Source of the DNA: Rhizomys pruinosus
Taxonomy: Eukaryota; Chordata; Mammalia; Rodentia; Spalacidae
Assembly: GCA_009823505.1 (NCBI GenBank)
Contig: VZQC01009567.1
Span: forward strand, 94,378-158,377
Length of the DNA: 64,000 nt
Direction of reading: 5' to 3'
The position numbers were made by a program, and so were the translations under genes. Positions 21,992 through 33,189 of the stretch are shown piece by piece. The notes below the pieces were generated by a model. That model had not been told where the DNA came from, made no database searches, and was given only the letters and a program-made list of their open reading frames with translations. The stretch's first letter is position 1. Every line of letters begins with the position of its first letter.

Positions 21992-24900
21992 CTAAAACAA
22001 ATAGGCAAAAAAATTCACTGTCAAAAATGCAGAAAGAACAAGACAAACACAAGTGCAACAGTTTCCTGAAAACAAATACACACACAGGAAATAATGTGGA
22101 AAATTTGTAAGACATATGCTTTTGAATGAAATGAATAGCATACAGATATGCATATTAATATGACAGCATTCATGGAGAAATCCATTATGAATTACTAAAT
22201 ATTTCAAAATACATCAAAATTGATGATGTTTTGGAGAGAGCAGTGAGATAACTTGATATTTGATTTAAAACTCAGCTTTATGCCTTTCTGCAAGGTATAT
22301 TCTGCTTTGATTTGAACATTAATTGACTGGAGAGTCTTGATCTGAAGAGCTGATGCAATGCAGGAATATGAAGAAAAGTAAGGTTAGGTAGATGTGTGAC
22401 ATGAGAGGTCTGCTAAGCACAGGTGACAGAGGATGAAAAAGAAATCAATGCTCTACTTTACAAAACACCCCCAACACAATATGTAATCGTGGGCAAAAAG
22501 AGACAGTGAATGCTCTGTTGCTCATAATCAGAATTACTTTGGAGAGCTGGTTACAAAACAAGGTCTTCCTTTAATCTCCCATATTCTCTGAAAACCCATA
22601 TTTGAATTAAGATTCAGGACTGTATCTTTTCAACATATTTTATAGAATTCATTTTAGACCAGCGTTTAAGAGATGTAGTGGTCCTTCATGTTGCATATAT
22701 TTGACTGAGAATTATCATGGATATATAGATTCTTGGGATGGTTGGTATTGGAGATGTTTTTGGCCATAACCATTCGATAAACGGTGGTGGTGTTTGCTTT
22801 TTGTTTTCTCTTAAAAACATTTTATTGATATGTTGAGAATTTCATCCCAGGGACTTTTTTCATCTTACAGTCTATTCAAATCTCCCAAGGTCAACACCTG
22901 CTTCTTTATCCAAACAAAATTGTAAGTACTTTTCTTTTCTTTCTTTCCTTTTCTTTTCTTTTCTTTTATTGTTAAACTCTCACCTTCCCCATCTGAGTAG
23001 ATATCAATTGACAGTAGCTCCACATCTATGATGGGAAAATGTGCAACAATCCCCTCTCTGTGTGGGATGTTTTTGTGACCTAAGCTTGCACAAGGTTTGT
23101 GAATGCTGTCTCAAGTTATATGCATTCATAAATGCACTTACCTGGACTGTGCCTCCTCCATGGGAACTTCACAGATCTTTAGGCTATCCACATTGATGCT
23201 TACATCGCCACCTGCAACGCAAAGGTATTGTTGCTGCCCGCAACAACAATCTCTTGGGGTTCAGAGGAGAAGGTATTGTGTTTTCAACATGATCTGTGAA
23301 ATGGCTTGACTCAGTATTTATATACTCTTCTGGGCTTTGATGGTCCTCGGGAAGAGCCAGTCCTTGATTCTGGCCTCCTTCTTGGAGGTTTCCTAGTTGT
23401 GTTTCTGCTGGAGGGAGAGGTTGATGCTGATCTTCTTGTGATGTTCCCTTCTGAGCATTATAGTTTTCATCCACCTGCTCATCATAGAGTTCAGCAATTT
23501 CCTCATTCTGCTCCTCTGCTCCCTGGCTGTGTTCTTTATGCTCTGAGTTAGTAAAGAACAGAAAATATGAACACAGATGAGGAAGATTCTTATTTCTCTC
23601 TCTGTTTCTCTAACACGTTCTCTTCTCTCATGACCTCTCTTTTCCCACCTCTAACTTATCATTGGCTTCTCTTAATTTACATACTAATGATACAAAAATC
23701 TTATATATATGTTCCTGGCAAAGTATGTGACCAGAAAACTGACAAAATTAAAGTTTACAGTGCATTAGTTTACATAGAATATGTCTTCAAAAATAGGAGA
23801 TAGTTAAATAACATAAATATTATGAGAAGGAATGTGCAAGCAATATTTTCAGACATACTGCTGTGTGTCCAAGGCACTACTTTTGATACCTGTGTTTACA
23901 AATGAGAGCTACATGGTGGTTGTCTTAGGATTGAAGAAGAAAATACATGGAGACACATTCACTGTGTTTCTGGCCCCAATTTGCATTAGGAAATTCATAC
24001 AATTGAGTTGAGAAATAGAGAAAAGGGGCACTGACCCATATTTCTACACATTTGTCCATTAAGCCATATAGCTGTAGTGGAGCACTGGGAAGAAGAAAGC
24101 CATAGAACCTCTCTTCTCAACACAGGGAACCAGTCTTACACCACTCTCCTGTGTGGTTCCTCCATAGCAGACATTTTTGCATGGGGGCTAAGCAAGCTTT
24201 AGTTTTCATCTAAGCTAAGTCTCTGATAGTAAAATGGATAGACCTAATAACTGACTGTAGCCACCAATTATAACAATTTTGCTAGTTCAGATGAGATTTA
24301 ATAATGATTCATTCCTTTAACTCAAAGGTTTGAGTTGGTTCCAGCTCTTTGCTATTGTGAAGAGAGCTGCAATAAACATGGATGTGCATGTATCTCTGCA
24401 ATAGGATGAGTCTTTTGTGAATATACTCAGGAGTGGTATGACTGGCTCACAGATGAGTGGATGACAAAAACGTAGTACATCTACACAATGGAGTACTATT
24501 CATCAGTAAAGAAAGTTGATATCACGAAATTTTCAGGTAGATGGATGGAGCTCAAAGCCATTACGCTAAAAGTGAAGTAACACAGTCCCAGCAAAGCCAA
24601 GGGCAAATGATTTCCCTCATCTGCGGATGCTAACAACAAATCCCTAGTTGAAAGGCAAGCTGAACAAGATTATTGTTACATTTCTGTTTATCTGAAAGTA
24701 ACTATGTTGTTATAATGTAAATCTCTCAGTGAGCTCTAGAATCCACCTACAGATTATTTTCAGGCTCTGTAATTACTGCATATGGGTGGAAAGTATGGAT
24801 CCATATTTTGAAGTAATATAAATTTAATGGAGGGAAATGTGAATTCCTAAACATAAAAAAAGACTGAGAAGAAGATGCAGGACAGCTATGGCAGAATGCA

Positions 24901-27900
24901 TAATCAGGGGTGGATGGGGAAGGAAAAGGGGAATATGTCTCAACTGAACTGGAAAATGATGTCTGAAATACACAAAACATCAATAAAAGCATTAAAAAAT
25001 AACTATTTTATTTTGAAAAAAATTATTGTAAAACTCACCCATAATAGTTCTTATTTTTCTTTTTAGTGTATTTGTCCATGTACTTACAGAGCAAGATAAC
25101 AATATGTAAAGGTGTCAGAACATTATGCCACTAGGTTTACCAATGTTTATTTATTTATTTTTACTTACCTCAGACCTTGTCCTGGTGAGTTAAGTGATGG
25201 AGAAATAAATCAACTTCTTTGGGTAATATCATATGTCAGATATGAAGGTCACCCCAGAAGTCTCATGTAATGAAACTTGGTCCCCAGCTCCTAACATTAT
25301 TTCTAGAGATTCTAGAAACTATGTCTGTAGGAAACAGGTCATCAGGATCATGTCCTTGGAGCTGTGCTTCTTGACCCAGGCCTCTCTCTGTCTCTCTGTG
25401 CTTCCTAGCTACCGTGGGTGAGTAATCTTTGTCATATAACCCCACACCATGGCTCTTTCTTTCCATGGATCTAGAATTAACTGAACTGAAGACTGTAGAG
25501 TAAGTCTTCTGAAACTGTGAGACAAAATAAATACTTCCTGCTTAAGCAGTTTGTATTAGTTATTCTGGCACAGTGACAAAAGTATCAAACAACTCGGTTG
25601 GGGCTAAATAAGTAAGATGAGGCTAAGAAGTCTTCCAGGAAGACTGGACTTCTCAGCCCAGAAGAAGCACTTGACCTGGCCCTATAAGGTCTTCCCAGTT
25701 GTCTTCTCTTCCAAGTCTTCTCTCAGCCTCTAAAAACTGGTTTCCAATGATGGTCAACAAAAGGGTCTGTAAACAGAGTCAAGTGAGAAAAAGTAGAGCA
25801 ATTTACCATGGCTCTGGAAGCTGAATAACTAGACTGTGGGGAAGAAGCTGAAATAGTGGGTACTTAGAAATGTCATAGAAAATTCAGATTTATACTCAAA
25901 CAATGGAAAACCAGGCGACAGACTTGTTTGACTATAAAATCAAACACAGTGTTTCAGTTGAAGCAAAGAGGCAAATATCTATGATAATACACTTCAGAAA
26001 ATACGTGCAAGTTTTTTTTTGGTCTCTTCAAGACATGGTCTCCCTGTAGCCCCAGCTGTCCTGGAACTCACTCTGTAGACCAGGCTGGCCTTGAACTCAT
26101 AAAGATCTGCCTACCTCTGCCTCCCAAGTGCTAGGATTAAAGAAAATACATTTTTATAAACTAGAATATTTCTCCTTTTTTCAATGCTGGGGATTGGATC
26201 CAGGATCCCCTAACTTCTAGGTAAATGTCAACACTGAGTTTCACTACATCCCTAGCCCCAAAACTAGAAATTTCATTTTCCTCTTTATTCACAACAAAAT
26301 GAAAACATAAATGTATTAATTACAATAATGGCATCAAATAAATAAATAAATAAACAAACACTGTACGTTATCATGTTAAAAGACCACTTGTAGCCAGTCA
26401 TGGTGGTGCACACCTTTAACCCAGCACTCTAGAGGCAGATGCAAGTGGATCTCTGAGTACAAGATCAACCTGGTCTACATAGTAAATTCCAGGCCAGCTG
26501 GGGCTACAGGAAGACCTTGTCTCAAAAAGACCCAAAAAAACAAAAGAAAAGAAAAAAGACCGCTTGCACTGTTTTCAGTTATAAAAACCAGTCCATAAGC
26601 TTTGTCACTCCCCATTTTTTGTTTTTCATATAAAATTTCTGTATGTAGTTATCTGTAATGTACACATATACTGGAATATATGAAGTATAAATCTATAAAA
26701 TAAGTAGCATATACATATGCATATGAAAAAAATCAAACTGATGTTAAAGAGACATGAGAAAACTAGAATGTGACTGAAGCACCAAGGAAGTAGTCAGTGG
26801 AGGATGACATGGACTCTACATTCTATGGGAGGGGAGAGCCTTCCCTGATGATCTCTAAAATTAAAACACAGGATGCTGTCAAAGATTAAGTCACAGACTA
26901 ATAGAACTCATAAATATCTGCAGCAAAATGTGGTCTCAACTGCTGTCTATCCTACAGGTTAATAAACTGGGCTTCCAATATCTGAGCTTCTGCTGAACAG
27001 AAGGTAAGGGATGAGTGTGTTCAGGATATTCTCTTTATCACCTATCATGTCAAAATTAAAGAGAATCAAACTATTGGTTTTATTCATCCATCGTGGCAGC
27101 CCTCAAATCCTTGCTCATTTTGTATATCTTTTTTATACTTCTTTGTATTTTATGTATATGAATGTATGGATTGCATGTATGTAAGTTCACCAGTGATATG
27201 CAGTGCTCACGAAGGGCTGAAAAGGGCATAGGATTCCTAGATCTGGAGTTTTGGGAAGTTAGGTGCCATTTGGGTGCTGATCTTGAACCTGGGTCTTCTG
27301 CAGGATCAGCCATTGTTTCTAACCACTGACACATCTGTCTATTCCATTATTTTTAATATTTTATACCGATCATATATTTATTTTGAGAGATATTTGAAAT
27401 ATGACCTCCCTAAAAATAACTATTTCGTTGAGGATATTCTTTAACCCATAGTTATCTGGCCTCCAGCTCCCAGAAGAATGGTACAGCCATCTAGGTCCAC
27501 ATCTGTCTTCAATCTGTGTACTTCAGTCCTACATTTTGGTATCCATTTACCCTTCACCTATTAAATTCTTTGTTTCCACATGATTCTGAAGAGGCAACTC
27601 TAAGAGTTTAACTGTTAGAGTCTCACATACACTATCGTAGCATTTTACAATTCTGAGTATTTTGGAGGAGAATATAAATTGATCTCTGATATTGCTCTCT
27701 CTTGAGAGAAAGTGAAATTCCTTCTGTGGTTCTCTGCATCTGAGGCAGCTAAGCTGTTTGTTTCTCTTCTTTCTTGTGTCCTGCACCCACTACACACAAA
27801 GGCTGCTCATTTCTCATCTCTGTTGTGATTATGCCATTGTGCTCCACAGCCTGTCTCCTGCTACCAGACTTATCAACTTCCCATGGAGCCTCACAGCATA

Positions 27901-28203
27901 GAGAATCTCTATACTGAAAAAAAAATAACTTCATGTTTTCTTCCTCCTTGAGGGTTTCCAAAACTGTATTAAGCAATAAGGAATTGATACGCAGTGAGTA
28001 CCTAAGGAGTCTGAAACATGTAAGAACTCAACAGGCCAGTCTTTCTTCTCATTGGTTCCCTCCATTCTCCCTTTCCTCTCTGTATGGTGGTCTCCTATGT
28101 ACAAAGGCAAGACCCTTCCCAACCAGACCTTCTCTTTACCTTCCTCTGGCCTCTGTGCTGTGCTCAGGACCAGCAAGGCAGCTGTAAGCAAGACGACCAG
28201 CAT
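21990..28203 (-). CDS. PRP-family secreted acidic Gln/Glu-rich protein, three-exon gene, intact
   Basis: Predicted spliced gene of the salivary proline-rich-protein family. Exon 1 (28203-28140) encodes signal peptide MLVVLLTAALLVLSTAQ plus RPEE and ends at a GT donor (28139). Exon 2 (23542-23204) follows a TTACTAACTCAG acceptor and stays open in the phase exon 1 demands. A GTAAGC donor (23203) leaves a lone T, which joins GA of exon 3 (21991-21990) to make the TGA stop. The product is about 134 residues with a mature part rich in Glu, Gln and Asp. It carries only scattered prolines, no PRP repeats, and a basic C-terminus with a dibasic KR. Secretion from salivary or lacrimal acini is inferred from the family. 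Intron 1 is long (~4.6 kb) because L1, B1, ID, B3 and LTR-like elements entered it. Promoter and polyadenylation signals are present. If the exon 2 donor is skipped, the frame runs six codons further to a TAG. Confidence 0.72.
21992..23203 (-). other. Intron 2 of PRP-family gene
   Basis: Aligns along most of its length with the introns at 45290-46570 and 200-812. It contains a pyrimidine-rich CTTTT-type simple repeat near 22927-22970. It lacks the TG microsatellite that the other two copies carry just before exon 3. Confidence 0.6.
23204..23542 (-). CDS. Exon 2 of intact PRP-family gene (mature acidic protein)
   Basis: This 339-base exon encodes nearly all of the mature protein. It opens with an acidic stretch (HKEHSQGAEEQNEEIAELYD), continues through a Gln/Glu/Pro-flavoured middle (GTSQEDQHQPLPPAETQ) that recalls PRP repeats without repeating, and closes with a basic tail (NPKRLLLRAATIPLRCRWR). 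There are no stops in the spliced frame. The paralogous exon at 44976 aligns throughout but has two in-frame stops. In classical PRPs this exon carries the tandem proline-glutamine repeats, which are absent here. Confidence 0.75.
24310..25010 (+). mobile_element. L1 3' end in PRP intron 1
   Basis: Contains aataaacatggatgtgcatg, a C-terminal ORF2 relic, and a 3'UTR ending in an A-rich stretch. It aligns with 54690-55040. Absent from the pseudogene's intron. Confidence 0.7.
25215..25600 (+). repeat. LTR-like (MaLR-type) repeat
   Basis: LTR-style end with gaaactgtgagacaaaataaa and gtgacaaaagtatc. Family not fixed. Confidence 0.45.
26013..26145 (-). repeat. B1 SINE, 5' end missing
   Basis: Reverse B1 from poly-T to ctaggattaaag. 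Confidence 0.85.
26176..26262 (-). repeat. ID SINE
   Basis: Reverse ID-type tRNA-derived element (tgctggggattggatcc ... catccctagcccc). Not a functional tRNA. Confidence 0.65.
26393..26550 (+). repeat. B1 SINE
   Basis: agccagtcatggtggtgcac ... gaccttgtctcaaaaag then an A-rich tail. Confidence 0.85.
27115..27335 (-). repeat. B3-type SINE in PRP intron 1
   Basis: Degenerate B2/B3. Its mirror partner is 43605-43800, so the insertion predates the inverted duplication. Confidence 0.6.
28140..28203 (-). CDS. Exon 1 coding part of intact PRP-family gene (signal peptide)
   Basis: The ATG at 28203 opens a 17-residue hydrophobic signal peptide ending STAQ, then RPEE. The first 17 residues closely resemble the leaders of rodent PRPs as I know the family. 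After GAA one G (28140) remains, followed by GTAAAG, a good donor. The plus-strand paralogue at 42749 has the same exon but reads AT where GT is needed. The phase (one base over) matches the two-base start of exon 2. Confidence 0.8.
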
Positions 28204-28234
28204 GTTGGAGGAGTCTCTCGAGTTTCTCCAAAGT

Positions 28235-28360
28235 CTGTGTTGGAAGAAACAAGGCAGCTCCCTTAATAAGGAGGAAGAAAAGAATGCAGCCTTTGAACTA
28301 TCCACACGTGTCACACTAGGAAGTTTTGCACATCTAATTTTCCTTTGGGACTTTAGCCAA
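28235..28360 (-). promoter_or_regulatory. Proximal promoter of intact PRP-family gene (TATA-like)
   Basis: A TATA-like CTTATTAAGG (28270-28261) sits about 60 bases before the ATG. The 50-60 bases further upstream are strongly conserved with the plus-strand paralogue (42590-42690) and recognisable at 61640-61720. Start site and binding factors are inferred only from position and conservation. Confidence 0.5.
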
Positions 28361-28485
28361 GGAGGATAGAGAGTAGAGCAGGTTGTCAGTATGCCATTTC
28401 TAAAAGGTCCAACATTTTATTTGCGTAATGGTGCTGACGGAACAATCTCCAAGAATTTGGCACTGATATAAGAATTTCGATGCTG

Positions 28486-28638
28486 CTGGTGTGGTGGTGC
28501 ATGCCTTTAACCCTAGAACTCAGGAGGCAGAGGCAGGTGGATCTTTGTGAGTTCAAGGCCAGCCTGGTCTACAGAGCAAGCTCCAGGCCAGTTGGTACTA
28601 AAACGAGACCCTGTTTCAAAAAGGCCAAAAAAAAAAAA
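28486..28638 (+). repeat. B1 SINE upstream of PRP gene, copy-specific
   Basis: Flanked by AATTTCGATGCTG (28473) and AATTTAGATGCTG (28639). The pseudogene arm has the empty site near 42460-42470. Confidence 0.88.
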
Positions 28639-28699
28639 AATTTAGATGCTGTCCCTATTCCTATGTCTGAGTAGTTGCCATGAACATTAAACCACTATT

Positions 28700-29790
28700 T
28701 ATGTGTATTTGGAGTCTGTGTTGACGGGAGGAGATTTGTGTGCCCAGGGTGTCTATGCCAGCAGTGGTGCTGCATGATAAACTGTCATTGTAAATACTTT
28801 TGTTTACACACCCAAAGTGAAGCTGTGAATAGTTCTTTATTAGAACCCAGTCTCCATCGATTACAACCTATATAATCCTATATGTGTGTTATTTACCTCA
28901 TCATGTTCCTTGAAACAAGGCGGTTTATGCTCAACTATCCAATGAGTTAGGAAACCACATGAAGAAAGAACCCACAGTTGACTTTCTGCTAAAGGTATGT
29001 CTAGAGCTAGCAATGTAGGCTTACTTAGAGATTCCCTTGTAAGGACAATAGGATGCCCTAAAACCTTATGATTTTATTAATATCCTGAAGATTGTTAAAT
29101 CAAGAGTAGTCAAAGAAACCAAAATTGGCTTTCCACTGTGGTAAAACATGAGCACAAATGACCTCAAATTAGTTATGTTTTGTGTTTTGAAATAGCCTCT
29201 TCTTTTCCAGAATATTCCATTAGATGGTCTTCTTGAAATAGCCTCTTCTTTTCCAGAATATTCCATTAGATGGTCCATAATTTTTTTTCAAGAAAACCAT
29301 TTTATCACTGCCAGAATAAATGAATTAAAACAAAACAATACTTTCCAAGCTGGTCTCTCTCACAGGGCCTTTAAATCGAGTATTCCCTGGTACTCATGTT
29401 CTCCTTTACAAATGTGCTCTATGCTGCTCTTTCAGATTGCTGTTCAGGAAGATTTTGTTCATATTAATCTGAAACATATTCTCACAAACATTTTTATACT
29501 GATGTGTGGATATTCCCAGCTCTTAATTGATCTTCTCTCTCTATTTCATCTTTCTATATCTGTTTTTTTTTTCCTTTTTTCCATTAGGGACATTTATTTT
29601 GTGCAAATTCTCATCTTCAATATTCTAAACCAAGGTCTACAATTCTCTTTACTTCTTTGAGTTAACTCTGTTTTTCTACCATCCAAGTTCTTTGACATTG
29701 AGTTAACTCTTATACTTAACCTGTGATAATAAATTATTTTTTATTTCATAAAGTCCTCCTTGGGTATGCTTATTTTCACTGGTTGTCTTT
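28700..29790 (-). repeat. PRP upstream flank, inverted with 41200-42400
   Basis: Aligns in reverse with the pseudogene upstream region and in the same orientation with 55041-55780. No open frame. Carries a 47-base tandem duplication at 29186-29275. Confidence 0.65.
29186..29275. repeat. Two-copy tandem duplication
   Basis: The stretch gaaatagcctcttcttttcc ... attagatggtc occurs twice. The mirror arm (about 41815-41865) has one copy. Confidence 0.9.
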
Positions 29791-29850
29791 CTTTTTTTTT
29801 TTTTTTTTGGTCTTTTTGAGACAAGGTCTCCCTGTAGCTCTGGCTGGCTG
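29790..29850 (-). repeat. B1 SINE, short 5' or 3'-truncated piece
   Basis: Poly-T then gagacaaggtctccctgtag, ending after ctggctgg. Confidence 0.75.
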
Positions 29851-30863
29851 GTTTTATTTCTTATATTTAGTATTTACCTAGTATGTTTCCCTTCGGAGAT
29901 GTTAATTACTCTGAATACAAAGTTGCATCATTCTTCATGCCTTGTACAGGGTTGCAGGGATAGTCATGTTATTTCAGAGCTATGGAATGTATGACTACTT
30001 TTGTTGAGAGGTTGGTCTGAGATGTTCCTGTGGATGAATATTATAGAAAATCTGTTTTTTACTGGAGATGATGTGGTCCTAGGCTCTGCATATGAGCATC
30101 TTCTCAAAACTTTGTAAAGGAGTACAGAGACAATTACAGAAAGACCTCTTCAACAACTGGGTTTGTCACACTTGACTTGTCTCTTGAACAGAGAAATGGA
30201 TGATAGGTTTTCCACTGGAATAAAGATGGGATTTTCTGAACAGGAAAATATTAGCTGTTAAAAGTTCTTCCGTGGCTATGTGAAAAATCTTCCATTGCAT
30301 CTTACTTAGGAGGTTTTCAAGAGTCACTGTGTAACTTATTGATTCAAAGGTGTCTCAGAAATTCCAAACATCATATGGAAGGGGACCTGGACATGAGTGG
30401 TTTTGACCCGGTGTTACATGGTAGACCTTCTGGTTAAAAAACAGAATAAAGAGAGGGAGCAGGGAGGAGAAACAAGCGGACTTGCTTGTGTTCTGTGGGT
30501 GACTAGGGAAACATCAATACTGGCAGAAATCAGCCATGTCCGTTATTTCCTGCTTCCAAAGGAGAGCATGTGATTTTGCCAATTGTCACTCTTCTCAAGT
30601 CATTTCCCATAATTTTTCTACTGTCAACATGGAGTGAAGGGATTAATGGGTCGTGAAATGGAAATATCACCACAGAACTCACCAGGTATCACTTAACAGA
30701 GATCATCAAGGGGCTGGCAGAGAAAACTGCATTAGGAAAGGAGGGCTGAGTCAATGTGTGTCCTGCTTCTTACACTTAGTTCTCAGAGGAATGTTGAAGT
30801 TCTCAAGCTGTTCATATAACTTCTAAAATCTACTTCAAATAGAAAATTTTATTTCCTTATCTT
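29850..30863 (-). repeat. Duplicon shared with 33890-34560 and 39990-40950
   Basis: Reverse of 40000-40900 and of 33890-34480. A landmark is the ccatttcatgatccattaa-type text and ttgacagtagaaaaattatg. No coding content seen. Confidence 0.65.
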
Positions 30864-30879
30864 TAAAACTAGCTTCTTG

Positions 30880-31440
30880 GTTATTGAGGGGGTCAGGCTT
30901 ATTAATTCCTAGAACTCATGTATCCCTTGTGCCAGCCAGAAAGGAGTAAGAGACTGAAAACATGCGTTTTCATGTATTCTCATCTTCAAATATCTTACAT
31001 GTTAGAGCTTTTTTTTTTAATTTGTAGAACCAGCTAAGTACCTATCGTGTATTTAAATGTATTTTTGTTCTCCCTTTTCTTTTTGTAAATAAGATAACTG
31101 GGTAATCAAACACCTTTTGGAGAGTCTAGCTTTAGCATTTTATCAACCATTTCAAAAGTAAATATAAAAACAAATCCTTTGCAGAAAACTTGCATCCTGA
31201 TTTTTGTTTATTGCAGCTGAACTTATAAATAATAAGAAACAATATAAGACCTTCTTAATGTCTAATATTAACTGGGCTGCAGCAGGTTGCCCTATTTTTA
31301 TTAGGTTTTGAAGTTTTAAAAATTTTCCTTTCTTAAATGTACAGTAGAGTGGTGTCTGTGTAAGTGTTAACTGTAGTGGGGATTTGTCCAGCAAGCCTGA
31401 AATTTATACTTTGAAATAAATGATTAGGTTTAAAAAAAAA
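30880..31440 (+). mobile_element. Retrocopy (3'UTR-derived) with poly-A and target-site duplication
   Basis: A block ending in an AATAAA-like signal (gaaataaatgattagg, about 31414) and a short A run. It is flanked by AAAACTAGCTTCTTGG before (30865-30880) and after. The mirror segment at 33816-33835 reads straight through the target (reverse AAAACTAGCTTCTTA), i.e. an empty site. The source transcript is unknown to me. The body holds no convincing open frame, which fits a 5'-truncated 3'UTR copy. Confidence 0.7.
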
Positions 31441-31455
31441 CTAGCTTCTTGGATA

Positions 31456-32670
31456 TCAGTTTATGAAGTCTGTCCAAAACAAACTAAAGAAAACCAAACA
31501 AAAACAAACACCACAACGTAGAGAGTCAGTGGTAGAAAAAAGAGAATTTTATTTTTCATGGGTCTGTAGATTAACTGTCCAGGATTGAGTTGAACATAGG
31601 CTGTTTCTTCAGAAGCCTCTCTTTTGAGTACAAAGTGGTCTTTCTTGGTGTCTTTCTTTGTGCATGAGCATTCCTAGTCTGACTGTGGTGAAATGTCCTG
31701 ATCATCCAAGGTCAACATTTGGATAGGGTCATGTCTACCCTAAAATGTTGGAGTGAATTACTGTACGAATTCTTATACACAAATATAGGCATGTACCCAA
31801 CCCAGTTTAGATCATATAACTTTCTTTTATTTTCTCAGGTAACCATGATTTCCCACTGAAATAAAAGTGATCCTTTACCACAGGAATTCTCTGTTAGCAA
31901 AGCCATTTGGAGTTACCTTTACAATAAATCATAAATATGTATAATTTCTACTTGATAGCCTAGGTTCAGAAATCATTCAATTCCCAGCTAGTCCTGTAAC
32001 ACTGTTACCCTTGATCACATCCTTTATGACTTCTGTTTACATTACCCAGAGTAATCTTTTCATAATAGAAGGGAGATCAGATCCTAGTCTTGCTTAAATT
32101 CCTCCAAATTTCACATTTTATGTGAAGCCTGATGTAAATTTCATAACTCGGCCTTTCCAAAAATTATCTACATGTGAATTTTTGAAGAAAGGAATGTTCT
32201 TTAAATGTGGTAAAATACAGAATGTCTCCCATATTGAATTTCATCCTATACCTACTCTGATTGGAACATTTAAGTGACTTTGGCCAGAAACATGAGTATA
32301 GTAAAGGCAGATCAACTTGGGTTGCCATGAGTGAATTGCTTTGTGTCTCAATTATTTAGCAAGAGTTTATGTGAAGTCCAAGAATTAATAAATTTCACTT
32401 TATGTTGATGAGTATATTTCTGGCATGTGTGTAACAGCACCCAAGTCTCGCAATGTCCATTGAGGTCATAAGAGGGTATCAAGTCCCTTACCTGCACTTA
32501 CGGATGGATGTTAGCTGCCATGTGGGTGCTGATGAACTTGGGTCCTCTTCAAGAAAAGCCATTTTCTCTTAACTTCTCAGCCACCTTTTCAGTCCATGAA
32601 AGAAATTTTATGTAATTGAAATGACTAAGATACAATAATTTCTGAAAATTAATATTTTTCTCAAATTTCA
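31456..32670 (+). repeat. Duplicon, second copy of 5431-6900
   Basis: See the first copy for alignment. Includes a B3-type SINE at 32385-32600. Its first 600 bases also pair in reverse with 33200-33840. Confidence 0.6.
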
Positions 32671-33189
32671 CAACACCCTCTTTAATTTGTTGGCTTCTGG
32701 GTCCTCTCTGTCAAATAACTGACAGGGACATATGTCTTGTCTTGCCTCTTGCTCTCTGACTTACTTTTGGGAACAACCCTGTCCATGAATTCAGAGTGAT
32801 TCCTTTTTTACTCATTTTTTTCCTCTCTCTTTTTTGTTTTTTCAATTTCTATTATGAAAGAAAATTTAATTTTGCTGGTATTTGTAAGATATTGTACACA
32901 AGTTTCAAGTGTTCATCACCTTGTTTCTCCAGTGCTTAAATCTTACATAAGTAGATTATAACATCGAGTCCTGGAAGTTGACATGATGTCCATGTGTGTG
33001 TGTGATATTCCCTACCATTTTGTCAAGGATAGAGGCAAGTTCCCACTACCAGAAAGAAGATGCAGAAAGAGTGAGGGTCTCCCTCCACACATAGCCCTTC
33101 ACTTCCTACTTTTCACTTATGCCCTTTTCCACACACAGCCCTGGCAACTATACATGTTTGGCGAATTCCAAGAAATATTCCCATGAACC
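32671..33189. other. Unassigned centre of the nested inverted repeat
   Basis: Between the arms 30.2-32.05 kb and 33.2-34.5 kb. T-rich. A 67-codon frame at 32983 has no features I recognise. Confidence 0.3.

Larger units (their letters stand above)
23543..28139 (-). other. Intron 1 of PRP-family gene, enlarged by repeats
   Basis: The intron aligns with the paralogue's intron (42813-44975) at both ends: 23560-24310 against 44940-44215, and 26740-28139 against 44190-42830. About 2.4 kb between 24320 and 26735 (L1 3' end, LTR-like repeat, two B1s, an ID) is missing from the paralogue, so it was gained after duplication. The stretches 25020-25215 and 25600-26010 hold nothing I recognise. Confidence 0.6.

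Noticed and set aside
26176..26262. tRNA gene
   Set aside because: tRNA-derived ID SINE with degenerate boxes; B2 elements likewise.
28052..28369. Plus-strand frame over PRP exon 1
   Set aside because: Antisense of a well-supported signal-peptide exon; the same happens at 42469-42900.
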